Below, piece after piece: positions 39,178 to 46,582 of a stretch of 64,000 nt of DNA. Location: the NCBI RefSeq assembly GCF_036346615.1, contig NZ_CP107836.1, forward strand, positions 4,278,001 through 4,342,000, read 5' to 3'. How positions within the stretch are numbered: the first letter of the stretch is position 1; each line of letters opens with the position of its first letter. The translations under genes were made by a program, and so were the position numbers. The notes under the pieces are model-generated. The model saw only the letters and a program-made list of their open reading frames with translations. It had not been told where the DNA came from and ran no database searches. The DNA is from Streptomyces sp. NBC_00523 (GTDB taxonomy: Bacteria; Actinomycetota; Actinomycetes; Streptomycetales; Streptomycetaceae).

Positions 39178-39633
39178 ATGGCAGACAAGGCAGCAGCGAC
39201 GACGGCCCCGAGCCGCATCCGCCCGCTCCCGAGCTGGCTCCTGGGCCGGGCGGCGGCGCGGGGCCGGTCCCTGGTGGCGGATGCGCTGGCCGCGCACGGC
39301 ATGAAGATGTGGCACCACGTGGTGCTCGCGGCGGCCGAGGACCTGGAACCGGTCGCCCAGGCCGACCTGGGCCGCGCGGTCGCGCTCGACCCGAAGGACC
39401 TGGTCGGCATCCTGAACGACCTTCAGGAAGAGTCCCTGATCGTCCGCGCCCCGGACCCGAACGACCGCCGCAAGAACGCGGTGAGCGTGACGGCGGCGGG
39501 GCGCCGCCGCCTGGAGGAGTGCACGGCGGCGGGCGACCGCGCCAACGCGGAACTGCTGGCCCGCCTGGGCCCCGACGAGCGGGTCCGGTTCCTGGACATG
39601 CTGCGCCGGATCAGCGGGGCCGGGCTCGACTAG
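39178..39633 (+). CDS. MarR family transcriptional regulator
   Basis: A 151-aa regulator with the MarR winged helix: VAQADLGRAVALDPKDLVGI (recognition region), then LIVRAPDPNDRRKNAVSVTA, the wing with the conserved DPNDRR, and dimerisation helices at both ends. The ATG at 39178 is preferred to 39169. Divergent from the quinone oxidoreductase, 97 bases between starts, so it probably represses both. The stop overlaps the end of the convergent DUF397 gene by 4 bases. Confidence 0.92.
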   Translation: MADKAAATTAPSRIRPLPSWLLGRAAARGRSLVADALAAHGMKMWHHVVLAAAEDLEPVAQADLGRAVALDPKDLVGILNDLQEESLIVRAPDPNDRRKNAVSVTAAGRRRLEECTAAGDRANAELLARLGPDERVRFLDMLRRISGAGLD

Positions 39634-39839
39634 GCCGTGCCGAACGCGTCGCGCTTGACGCCCGCGACGAAGGCGGCGAAGACGTCGGCCCGGGGCCCGA
39701 GGGCGGGCCCGTCCGGGAGTTTGGAGTCCCGGACGGGGACGGTGCCGGTGGAGGCGACGAGGTTGGTGGCGACCGCGACGCACGCGCCGCCGTTGTCGCT
39801 GTACGAGGAGGTGTACCAGCGGGGGGTTTCGGCGGCCAC
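39630..39839 (-). CDS. DUF397 protein (first copy)
   Basis: A 69-aa protein with the DUF397 pattern WYTSSYSDNGGACVAVA, then VPVRDSKLPDGPALG and AFVAGVK. DUF397 proteins accompany WhiJ-type helix-turn-helix regulators in Streptomyces and act with them in development or antibiotic control. It lies 23 bases after a second DUF397 gene in the same direction. Confidence 0.88.
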   Translation of the reverse strand: MAAETPRWYTSSYSDNGGACVAVATNLVASTGTVPVRDSKLPDGPALGPRADVFAAFVAGVKRDAFGTA

Positions 39840-39862
39840 GGGGCTTCCCTTCGTAGGGCGGA

Positions 39863-40072
39863 TCAGAGGGTGTTGAACCCGCCGTCCTTGATGCCCGTAA
39901 CGAAGGCCGCGTATGCGTCGGCGCTGAGGCCGAGGGCGGGGCCGGTCGGGTTCTTGGAGTCCCGGACCGGGACGGTGCCGGTGGCCGGAACCAGGTTGGT
40001 GGCGACCTGGACGCAGGCGCCGCCGTTGTTGCTGTGCGAGGAGGTGTGCCAGCGGGGTGATTCGGTCGTCAC
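39863..40072 (-). CDS. DUF397 protein (second copy)
   Basis: A 69-aa paralogue of the neighbouring gene (WHTSSHSNNGGACVQVATNL, VPVRDSKNPTGPALG); the two are roughly two-thirds identical by eye and look like a tandem duplication. The GTG start overlaps the regulator stop (GTGA), so translation is coupled to that of the regulator. Confidence 0.88.
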   Translation of the reverse strand: MTTESPRWHTSSHSNNGGACVQVATNLVPATGTVPVRDSKNPTGPALGLSADAYAAFVTGIKDGGFNTL

Positions 40073-40896
40073 GGAGTGCCCTTTCGCAACTGCTCGATCA
40101 TGGCCACGGACGCTGACTGAGAGTCCGACTCGGCCTGAAGTTGATGGTAGGCCGTCAGCAGCGGTAGCACTAACGTGCTTTCCCGCTCAAGGTGGCCCTG
40201 CTGCGCCGACTCGGCGTAGGACACCAGTGACCGATCAGGCATCGTCAGTATGTAGAGCGGCAGGTCGAACGGGCGGCGGACCCCCATGGTGAACGGGGCG
40301 ATCTGGAAGACGGTGTTCGGCAGCTCCGCGAACTCCAGAAGGCGGTCCAGCTGGGCGTTCATGGTGTCTGGTCCGCCGACGGGGCGTCGGAGGCAGCTCT
40401 CGTCGAGAACCACCAGCACCAGTGGCGGATTTGGGCGCAGCAAGGATGCCTGCCTCTGCGCCACGAGCTCCACTCGCTGAAGCGCCTGGTCGGGTGTGAT
40501 CGTGCCTCGCTTTACGGCGCTCTCCGCCAGGGCCGTCGCATACTCCGGGGTCTGAAGCAGGCCGGGCATGACGCCCACCTCGTAGAGCCGGATCTCGGCG
40601 GCCCGGGCCTCGTGCCCCATGTACTCCGGGAAGCCCTCCAGAAGGGCTGTGTCCCGTGCCGTGCGCGCGTGGCGCTCGAACATGTCTCCGGTCCCGAAGG
40701 CCCTGTCAGCTCTGTTCGCGAAGCGGGGAGTTGGGGATCGGCGACCAGTTTCGGCGGCGGAAATATGGGTCCCCGAGTACCCCATGATCTCCCCCAGTTC
40801 ATCCTGGGTCCACCCGCGCTCGTCTCGTAACCTGCGAAGACGCTCGCCGAAGGCGGCGACCGGTGAATCCTCGGGATTCAGCTGCTTGCGGTTCAT
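40069..40896 (-). CDS. WhiJ-type XRE regulator (HTH plus DUF5753), contains a TTA codon
   Basis: A 275-aa regulator. The N-terminal helix-turn-helix is LRRLRDERGWTQDELGEIMG, followed by SGTHISAAETGRRSPTP. The DUF5753 domain has RLYEVGVMPGLLQTPEYATA and ALQRVELVAQRQASLL. ATG 40896 follows GGTGGG. The leucine in RESTLVLPLL is encoded by TTA at 40171-40173, the rare codon read by the bldA tRNA in Streptomyces, so the protein may be made only late in development. The DUF397 pair follows. Family members control sporulation and antibiotic timing. Confidence 0.9.
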   Translation of the reverse strand: MNRKQLNPEDSPVAAFGERLRRLRDERGWTQDELGEIMGYSGTHISAAETGRRSPTPRFANRADRAFGTGDMFERHARTARDTALLEGFPEYMGHEARAAEIRLYEVGVMPGLLQTPEYATALAESAVKRGTITPDQALQRVELVAQRQASLLRPNPPLVLVVLDESCLRRPVGGPDTMNAQLDRLLEFAELPNTVFQIAPFTMGVRRPFDLPLYILTMPDRSLVSYAESAQQGHLERESTLVLPLLTAYHQLQAESDSQSASVAMIEQLRKGTP

Positions 40897-41002
40897 GACC
40901 CACCGCCCAACTCTCCGTGCGAATCGTGCAAGTTGAGGACATCCGCACTCTAGGTCACGCTGAGTCCGCTTGGTAGTGGAACGACTACGGAGAGGCACTG
41001 CT

Positions 41003-41242
41003 GTGTCCGCAGAGGAACAGGTTCCGGCCATCGGGACGATCATCGTGGACGTCGGGCGCTGGGATCAGCCGCTGGTGGGGGAGTTCCGAGGGGTCGCCGG
41101 CCCCTACTGGACGCTCCGGTCGCCGAAGGGCGGCACGGAGTGGGAGGTGCGGCCCGAGCACACCCGGGACGCGACCCCCGCCGAACGGCTCGCCGCACGC
41201 ACCGCCAGGGAGAACGCCCGCAGCCGGGGCGAGGTCGCGTGA
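41003..41242 (+). CDS. Small hypothetical protein beside the WhiJ-type regulator
   Basis: A 79-aa protein (SAEEQVPAIGTIIVDVGRWD, then WTLRSPKGGTEWEVRPEHTR and an Arg-rich helix). Similar small proteins are often found divergent from DUF5753 regulators; I know no function. GTG 41003 is chosen because GGAGAGG lies 8 bases upstream. Its TGA overlaps the next gene start. Confidence 0.75.
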   Translation: MSAEEQVPAIGTIIVDVGRWDQPLVGEFRGVAGPYWTLRSPKGGTEWEVRPEHTRDATPAERLAARTARENARSRGEVA

Positions 41243-41424
41243 GCGCCCCGGCCCCGGAGGAACCCGAACCGTGCCGCACGTGCCAGGAGTTCGACCTCGA
41301 AGAGGCCGTCGCCCGGAGCGAGCGGGACGGGAGCCGGGAGACGGACGCCCGGGTGCTGCGCAGGCGCCACGTGGAGGCGGAGCACGCGGGCCTCAGCCCC
41401 ACGTCTTTCCGGCGGGTTCCTTGA
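41239..41424 (+). CDS. Small hypothetical protein, 61 aa
   Basis: A 61-aa frame starting at GTG 41239 in a GTGA overlap with the previous gene. It has one CxxC (EPCRTCQEFD) and a charged helical remainder, and ends RRVP. Coupling and typical GC3 codon use support it. Its last 32 bases overlap the end of the convergent CMD gene. Confidence 0.6.
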   Translation: MSAPAPEEPEPCRTCQEFDLEEAVARSERDGSRETDARVLRRRHVEAEHAGLSPTSFRRVP

Positions 41425-41851
41425 TCGTGCGGTTGATGCGGTTGAAGAAGTTGGTCAGGGCGATTTCGAGGTTGAGGGCACCGATCTGCTGCTCCGTGAA
41501 CTGGGCGCAGACCTCGTCCCAGATTTCGTCGGTGACGCCTGGGGCGCCGTCCTGGAGGCGGGTGGCTCCCTCGGCGAGGGCCAGCGCGGCGCGCTCGGCG
41601 TCCGTATAGAAGGGCGCTTCGCGCCAGGCCGCGACGGTGTGAAGTCGCTCGTCGGTGTCACCGGCCTTCTTGCCTGCGGCGACGGCGGCGAAGACGCAGG
41701 CCGAGCAGCCGTTGATCTGGCTGACGCGCAGGTGGACGAGGGCGAGGATCCTGGGGCCGACGCCGCCGGAGGCAATCGCCTGGTGGAGGTGGCGGACGGC
41801 GGTCCAGACATCGGGGTCGGCGGCGTTCTTGTCCTTGAGGCGGTTTTCCAC
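41393..41851 (-). CDS. Carboxymuconolactone decarboxylase family protein
   Basis: A 152-aa CMD/AhpD-like protein. The redox or catalytic CxxC is in LRVSQINGCSACVFAA, followed by the family histidine region and LALAEGATRL. The C-terminal NLEIALTNFFNRINRTIKEP is typical of the alkylhydroperoxidase subgroup. GTG start with AAGGAG 9 bases upstream. It is divergent from the SigJ/ECF41-like sigma factor, an association known for ECF41 sigma factors. Confidence 0.9.
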   Translation of the reverse strand: MENRLKDKNAADPDVWTAVRHLHQAIASGGVGPRILALVHLRVSQINGCSACVFAAVAAGKKAGDTDERLHTVAAWREAPFYTDAERAALALAEGATRLQDGAPGVTDEIWDEVCAQFTEQQIGALNLEIALTNFFNRINRTIKEPAGKTWG

Positions 41852-41893
41852 GGGGATGGCTCCTTCGGAGGGTTACGTTGCCGCGCCGGTGCG

Positions 41894-41909
41894 CGTCATC
41901 CCTATGACG
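41894..41909. promoter_or_regulatory. Inverted repeat CGTCAT-CCCT-ATGACG
   Basis: A perfect 6-base inverted repeat in the 84-base gap between the divergent CMD and sigma-factor starts. Both strands therefore present a TGACG motif, which resembles the -35 part of ECF41-type promoters (TGTCA-like). It may serve autoregulation. Confidence 0.35.
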
Positions 41910-41935
41910 GAGCCGCTTCCAGGGAGGTAACAACC

Positions 41936-42787
41936 ATGACGTTGGCCGAGGCGTTCGAGGCCCACCGCGACCGGCTGAGGGCGGTCGCGTACCGGATGCT
42001 CGGGTCGCACGCGGACGCGGAGGACGCGGTGCAGGAGGCGTGGCTGCGGCTGTCGCGGCAGGACGTGGGGGAGATCGACAACCTGGGCGGCTGGCTGACG
42101 ACGGTGGTGGGCCGGATCAGCCTGGACGTGCTGCGGTCGGGGCGGCGGCGCCCGGAGGTGTCGTACGACGACGGGCCGGAGTACGTGGTGACGCCGGACG
42201 GCACCGCCGCGCCGGAGGAGCTGGCGGCGATCGGGGACTCCGTGGGGGTCGCGCTGCTCACGGTGCTGGACACGCTGCGGCCGGACGAACGGCTGGCGTT
42301 CGTGCTGCACGATGTGTTCGCGGTGCCGTTCGCGGAGGTGGGCCCGATCCTGGGCAAGTCGGCGGACGCGACGAAGATGCTGGCGAGCCGGGCGCGGCGG
42401 AAGGTCCAGGGGGCCCAGCAGCCGGCGAGGCCGGACCGGCGGCAGCGCGAGGTGGTCCAGGCGTTCCTGGCGGCGGCGCGCGAGGGCCGGTTCGAGCGAT
42501 TGCTGGAGGTCCTGCACCCCGAGGTGAAGCTGACCGCGCACACCCCGGACGGCACGCACGTGGTGCTCGGCGCGACGGAGGTGGCCACGAGGGCCCGCGT
42601 GGCGGCTGCCGCGGCCCACGGCCACCCGACCACGTACAACGGCCTCCCCGCGATCCTCGCCCGCACCCCGGAAGGCACCCCGCAGTCCCTCCTCACCTTC
42701 ACGGTCACGGGCGACCGCATCACGGACATCACGGCGGTGGCGGACCCGGCGCGACTGGCGCGGATGGACTTGCCGGACGTGGGGTGA
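41936..42787 (+). CDS. SigJ/ECF41-like RNA polymerase sigma factor with SnoaL-type C-terminus
   Basis: A 283-aa sigma-70 family protein. Region 2 is at the start (FEAHRDRLRAVAYRMLGSHA, AEDAVQEAWLRLS), region 4 around residues 105-160 (LRPDERLAFVLHDVFAVPFAEV...), and a SnoaL-like domain of about 110 residues follows (VVQAFLAAAREGRFERLLEV). In this group the extra domain replaces a separate anti-sigma factor. The strict ECF41 signatures are only partly present (VADPARL resembles NPDKL; no clear DGGGR). ATG 41936 follows GGGAGG. Confidence 0.9.
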   Translation: MTLAEAFEAHRDRLRAVAYRMLGSHADAEDAVQEAWLRLSRQDVGEIDNLGGWLTTVVGRISLDVLRSGRRRPEVSYDDGPEYVVTPDGTAAPEELAAIGDSVGVALLTVLDTLRPDERLAFVLHDVFAVPFAEVGPILGKSADATKMLASRARRKVQGAQQPARPDRRQREVVQAFLAAAREGRFERLLEVLHPEVKLTAHTPDGTHVVLGATEVATRARVAAAAAHGHPTTYNGLPAILARTPEGTPQSLLTFTVTGDRITDITAVADPARLARMDLPDVG

Positions 42788-42806
42788 CGCGGCCGGGCGC
42801 GGAAAC

Positions 42807-43148
42807 TTGGTCGCCGAGGGGCGCTCGCAGGGGCGTGTGCACATCGTGACCCGGCCGCTCTCGGCGCATCTGCGCTTCGAGTTCTCCCAGTACTACGTGC
42901 CCCACGCGCTGGCGGGGGAGGAGATCAGGATCCTGGACGTGACCGACCGGGCGAACCCTCTGGAAGGCGTGCAGGACTTCTGGATCTTCGACCGGTCCGA
43001 GGTGGTCCTCATGAACTACGACCCCGACGGCCGGCAGATCAGCCGTGAAGTCCACGACGGGGACCCGGCGTTGTTCGTCGAGCACCAACGCGTGGCGCTG
43101 GCCGGTTCCGTGCCGTTCGACGAGTACGTGCGGAGCCTCGGCATGTGA
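42807..43148 (+). pseudogene. 5'-truncated DUF6879 gene
   Basis: The 113-codon frame begins inside the family: LVAEGRSQGRVHIVTRPLSA, LRFEFSQYYVPHALAGEEIR and DFWIFDRSEVVLMNYDPDG are the middle and C-terminal parts of DUF6879, while the usual N-terminal about 65 residues are absent. The only starts are TTG 42807 or a later GTG with a weak ribosome site. It begins 19 bases after the sigma gene stop. DUF6879 genes usually neighbour XRE regulators, so this looks like debris from such a pair; a short functional version cannot be excluded. Confidence 0.6.
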
Positions 43149-43188
43149 TGCCGTGTATGTGAACTCCCAGCCTGGGTAGGCGAGTTGG

Positions 43189-43857
43189 GTGAAGTCTGCG
43201 ACGGGGGCCGGGATGGGTGCGGTTGCGCGGGTGGTTGACCGGGTGCGGGGGGAGTTCCGGGCGCCCCGGTGGCCTCGGGCCCTCGGGGCGGTGTGCGGGT
43301 TCGGTGCGGGGGTCGCGCTGACGGGGGCCGGGGTCGGGTACGACCTGCTGCACAACGGGCCGCTCTACTACGCGCCCGGCTACCTGGTGGTCCTCTTCGG
43401 TTCCCTGGCCGTCCTGGTCGCGCTCGCGATCCCCTCCGTGGCGCGCGTCGTGTCGTTGTTCCTGCTGGCGATGGTCCTGGTCATCGGAGTCCCGTACGGC
43501 TTCCGCAGCGCGGTCCTGGACCTGCGGGGCGAGCGGGTGATGGCCACGGTCGTAGAGGTGAAGCACGGGCACCCCGCGTACACCGGCAGCGACAACGACG
43601 CCTGCAAGCTCGAAGCGCGGGGGGACACCTTCTGGGTCAAGGGGCTCAGGAAATGCGGCCCGGCCACCCGCCCCGGCGACCGCTTCGAGGTCCTGCGCGA
43701 CCCCGAGGACCTGGTCGCCGCGTTCGGCGGCCACAAGCCGGTCACCTTCCCGATCCTCATCCCGGCCGTAGCCGTCGTCGTGCTCCTGCTCACCGTCCTC
43801 GGCGCCCGGGGGCTGCGCCTGCGCGCGATCGAGGACCGGGCACCCTCGGCGGCCTGA
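43189..43857 (+). CDS. Integral membrane protein, unknown function
   Basis: A protein of about 222 aa with three or four helices in the first 110 residues (LGAVCGFGAGVALTGAGVGY, YLVVLFGSLAVLVALAIPSV, VSLFLLAMVLVIGVPYGF), an extracytoplasmic domain with two cysteines (DACKLEARG, RKCGPATRPG), and a C-terminal helix. The family is not recognised. The start is either GTG 43189 or ATG 43213; neither has a strong ribosome site. Confidence 0.72.
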   Translation: MKSATGAGMGAVARVVDRVRGEFRAPRWPRALGAVCGFGAGVALTGAGVGYDLLHNGPLYYAPGYLVVLFGSLAVLVALAIPSVARVVSLFLLAMVLVIGVPYGFRSAVLDLRGERVMATVVEVKHGHPAYTGSDNDACKLEARGDTFWVKGLRKCGPATRPGDRFEVLRDPEDLVAAFGGHKPVTFPILIPAVAVVVLLLTVLGARGLRLRAIEDRAPSAA

Positions 43858-43884
43858 GCGCCCGGCGGCCCGCAGCGGCCCCGT

Positions 43885-43902
43885 CCCGCCGTCCCGGGCG
43901 GG
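43885..43902 (+). terminator. GC hairpin after the membrane protein gene
   Basis: CCCGCC (43885-43890) pairs with GGCGGG (43897-43902); imperfect pairing extends the stem outward. It lies 28 bases past the stop codon. Confidence 0.45.
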
Positions 43903-44012
43903 GGGCCCGCGCGTCGACCCCGTACGCCCCTGTCACCGCAGGTCAGCGCATGTGCGGCCGCGTCCCACGCGCATCCCGGACCGCCCCTCCGGGCTCCCGG
44001 GACGGGAAAGCG

Positions 44013-44042
44013 TGGAGGGACGGGGGCACGGCTTCCTAGGTT
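44013..44042 (+). promoter_or_regulatory. Candidate promoter for the peptidoglycan-binding gene set
   Basis: TAGGTT at 44037-44042 is a good Streptomyces -10 element; TGGAGG 18 bases upstream is a weak -35. The first ATG of the three secreted-protein genes is 49 bases downstream. The rest of the 233-base gap shows only GC-rich hairpin potential. Confidence 0.35.
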
Positions 44043-44090
44043 CGTCGGTGTCGGCCCCGTCCGGGGCGTCGCACCCCTCAGGAGAGCCCC

Positions 44091-44492
44091 ATGCCCACGC
44101 TGCCCCAGGCCGTCCGCGCCGCCGCCGTCACCGGAGCCGCGCTGGCCGCCGTCGCCCTCGCCGGACCGGCCCAGGCGTCCACGAGCGCCGGTTACGTCGC
44201 GTACGGCGACACCGGAACCGCCGTCAGGTGCGTCCAGACCGCCGTCAACGTGTCGAACGTGCAGGGCGACATCACGGTCGACGGCATCTGGGGGGCTCGC
44301 ACGGAGACCGCCGTGAAGACGTTCCAGCTGATCAACATCTGGGGCGTGGACCCGGTCCACGGGGACCCGGTCTTCCTCACCGCGGACGGTGTCGTCGGGC
44401 CCTACACGGGCGACGTGATGCTCCGTTACATCGCCGACAACGCACCCGGCATGAAGAGCGTCTGCTCCGCCGCCCTGCCCACCACCCACTGA
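44091..44492 (+). CDS. Small secreted peptidoglycan-binding protein
   Basis: A 133-aa exported protein: signal peptide to about residue 31 (AGPAQAS), then one PG_binding_1-like repeat (YGDTGTAVRCVQTAVN, ITVDGIWGARTETAVKTFQ) with two cysteines that could pair. There is no catalytic domain. AGGAG precedes the ATG. It is followed 16 bases later by the amidase gene and may assist wall targeting. Confidence 0.82.
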   Translation: MPTLPQAVRAAAVTGAALAAVALAGPAQASTSAGYVAYGDTGTAVRCVQTAVNVSNVQGDITVDGIWGARTETAVKTFQLINIWGVDPVHGDPVFLTADGVVGPYTGDVMLRYIADNAPGMKSVCSAALPTTH

Positions 44493-44508
44493 CGCCGAAG
44501 GACCTCGT

Positions 44509-45588
44509 ATGACCGCGCTCGACCGACCCCACCCGCACCCGCGCCGCCGGGCCGTACTCACCGGAACACTCGCGCTCGGCGCCGCCGCGCTGCTGCCGCT
44601 CGCCGCGCCGGGGCGGGCGCGGGCCGCGACCGGGCCCGTGATCTCCGACTGCGCGGCCTGGGGCGCCCGGCAGCCCAGCAGCCCGGTGAAGACCCTGGCC
44701 ACACCGCCGCAGAAGATCATCGTCCACCACACCGCGACCCCCAACAGCACGGACTACTCGCAGAACCAGGCGTTCTCGCTGGCCCGGATCATGCAGAACG
44801 ACCAGATGGACGAGCGGGGGTGGATCGACACCGGGCAGCACTTCACGATCAGCCGGGGCGCGTACGTGACGGAGGGCCGGCACGGCAGCCTCGCCGCGCT
44901 CCAGGGCGGGACGCGGCAGGTGGAGTCGGCGCACTGCACCGGGCAGAACACCGTGGCCGTCGGCATCGAGAACGAGGGCACGTACATGACGGTCGACCCA
45001 CGCGGCGAGCAGTACGCCCGCCTCGTGGAGCTGTGCGCGCACATCTGCCGCCAGTACGGGATTCCCGCGTACCAGATCTACGGCCACCGCGACTTCAACA
45101 GCACCGACTGCCCCGGCGACCGCCTCTACGCACTCCTGCCGCAGCTGCGCCAGGACGTCGCGGCCCGCGTCGGCGGCGACCCGGCCCCGGCGGTGTGGCC
45201 CGTGCTCTCGACCGGGAACACCGGCGAGCGCGTCCGTACGCTCCAGCTCCTGCTGAACGGGCGCGGCGCCGCGCTCACGGCTGATGGCGACTACGGCCCC
45301 GCGACCCAGGCCGCGGTGCTCGCCTTCCAGAAGAAGGAGACCGCGACCCCGGACGGCGTGGCGGGCCTCCAGACCTGGAACCAACTGGCCTCGCCCGCCC
45401 GGCAGGGCGACTCCGGCACGGCGGTGGAGGCCGCCCAGCGCCAGCTCGCGGCGCACGGCATCGCGACGGACGTCGACGGCGCCTTCGGACCCGGGACCGC
45501 GGCGAGCGTGGCGCGGTTCCAGACGACCCGGTCGCTGCCCGCCGACGGCGTCGTGGACGCCCGCACGTGGAGCCGGCTCGTCGCGTAA
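44509..45588 (+). CDS. Tat-exported N-acetylmuramoyl-L-alanine amidase with two PG-binding repeats
   Basis: A 359-aa enzyme that cuts the amide between MurNAc and the stem peptide. The signal has the twin-arginine form RRRAVLTGTLALGAAALLPL. The amidase_2/PGRP domain covers residues about 40-215, with the zinc ligand histidine in KIIVHHTAT, VGIENEGTYM, and GHRDFNSTDCPGD (second histidine and the conserved cysteine). Two PG_binding_1 repeats follow (LSTGNTGERVRTLQLLLNGR and QGDSGTAVEAAQRQLAAHGI). Confidence 0.92.
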   Translation: MTALDRPHPHPRRRAVLTGTLALGAAALLPLAAPGRARAATGPVISDCAAWGARQPSSPVKTLATPPQKIIVHHTATPNSTDYSQNQAFSLARIMQNDQMDERGWIDTGQHFTISRGAYVTEGRHGSLAALQGGTRQVESAHCTGQNTVAVGIENEGTYMTVDPRGEQYARLVELCAHICRQYGIPAYQIYGHRDFNSTDCPGDRLYALLPQLRQDVAARVGGDPAPAVWPVLSTGNTGERVRTLQLLLNGRGAALTADGDYGPATQAAVLAFQKKETATPDGVAGLQTWNQLASPARQGDSGTAVEAAQRQLAAHGIATDVDGAFGPGTAASVARFQTTRSLPADGVVDARTWSRLVA

Positions 45589-45628
45589 TCCCGCCCTTCC
45601 CGCACCTCATCCCACAGGAGAAACGTTC

Positions 45629-46537
45629 ATGAGACGCGCAGCGTCCGTCCTCACCGCGGTGTTCGCCGCACTCCTCGCCACCCTGCTCATCGTCCCGGCC
45701 GCCCAGGCCGCCGGCTGGCCCGTCGTGCAGAGCGGCGACAAGGGCGCCGACGTCACGACCGTCCAGCACCTGCTGACCGCGCGCGGCTACAGCACCACCG
45801 CCGACGGGGACTTCGGCCCCTCCACCGTGAGCAGCGTCCGCGGCTTCCAGAGCGCCAACGGCCTGTCCGCCGACGGCGCGGTCGGCCCCGCCTCCTGGCC
45901 GAAGCTCATCGTGACCGTCAGCAACGGCAGCAACGGCTCGGCCGTCAAGGCCCTTCAGGTCCAGCTCAACAAGTACGGCGGCGGGCTCACGGTGGACGGG
46001 GCCTTCGGCGCCGGGACCGAGGCGAAGGTGCGCGCGTTCCAGCAGTCCAAGGGCCTGAGCCCGGTCGACGGCATCGCCGGCCCGGCCACCTGGGAGGCGC
46101 TGCTCTCCGGCTCCGGGTCCGGGTCCGGCGGCGGCAGCGGCACCCTGACGCACGCCCAGGCCGCCGCCCAGTTCAACGCGGCCGGTATCGGCTGGGTCTC
46201 CTCCGGCAACTGCTCGGACCGCACCAAGAGCACCTGCACCTCGTTCGACGGGCTGCGTGCCACCACGGCCAACGGGGCGGTCGCGCTGAAGCAGGCGGTG
46301 GGCGGCTGCACGCTCACCATCACCGGCGGCACCGAGACCGGGCACGCCTCGGGCACGTACAGCCACGGCAACGGCTACAAGCTGGACTTCCAGCGGGTGG
46401 CGTGCCTGACCAGCCACATCACCGGCACCTTCACGCACACCGGCACCCGCAGCGACGGCGCCGCGCTCTACACCGCCCCGTCCGGCAACATCTACGCGGA
46501 CGAGGGCAGCCACTGGGACGTGACCTTCGTCGGCTGA
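45629..46537 (+). CDS. Secreted PG-binding protein with M15-like peptidase domain
   Basis: A 302-aa exported protein: signal peptide to about residue 30 (VPAAQAAG), two PG_binding_1 repeats (SGDKGADVTTVQHLLTARGY and NGSAVKALQVQLNKYGGGLT), a Ser/Gly linker, then a C-terminal domain of about 140 residues. That domain has SHGNGYKLDF, fitting HxxGxxxD, and a final EGSHWDVTF, which together match the zinc ligands of M15 D-Ala-D-Ala carboxypeptidase-like enzymes. The ATG follows CAGGAG. Confidence 0.85.
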   Translation: MRRAASVLTAVFAALLATLLIVPAAQAAGWPVVQSGDKGADVTTVQHLLTARGYSTTADGDFGPSTVSSVRGFQSANGLSADGAVGPASWPKLIVTVSNGSNGSAVKALQVQLNKYGGGLTVDGAFGAGTEAKVRAFQQSKGLSPVDGIAGPATWEALLSGSGSGSGGGSGTLTHAQAAAQFNAAGIGWVSSGNCSDRTKSTCTSFDGLRATTANGAVALKQAVGGCTLTITGGTETGHASGTYSHGNGYKLDFQRVACLTSHITGTFTHTGTRSDGAALYTAPSGNIYADEGSHWDVTFVG

Positions 46538-46544
46538 GAGCGAC

Positions 46545-46574
46545 GGGGTGCCGGGGCACGGGGCCCGGCACCCC
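46545..46574. terminator. Bidirectional hairpin between convergent genes
   Basis: GGGGTGCCGGG (46545-46555) and CCCGGCACCCC (46564-46574) are perfect arms around an 8-base loop, 8 bases from either stop codon. It can serve both the peptidase gene and the convergent VOC gene. Confidence 0.8.
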
Positions 46575-46582
46575 TTCCACGT

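Noticed and set aside
41639-41935. Upstream extension of the sigma factor frame
   Set aside because: It is antisense to the CMD gene, whereas ATG 41936 has a strong GGGAGG site and begins the family sequence.
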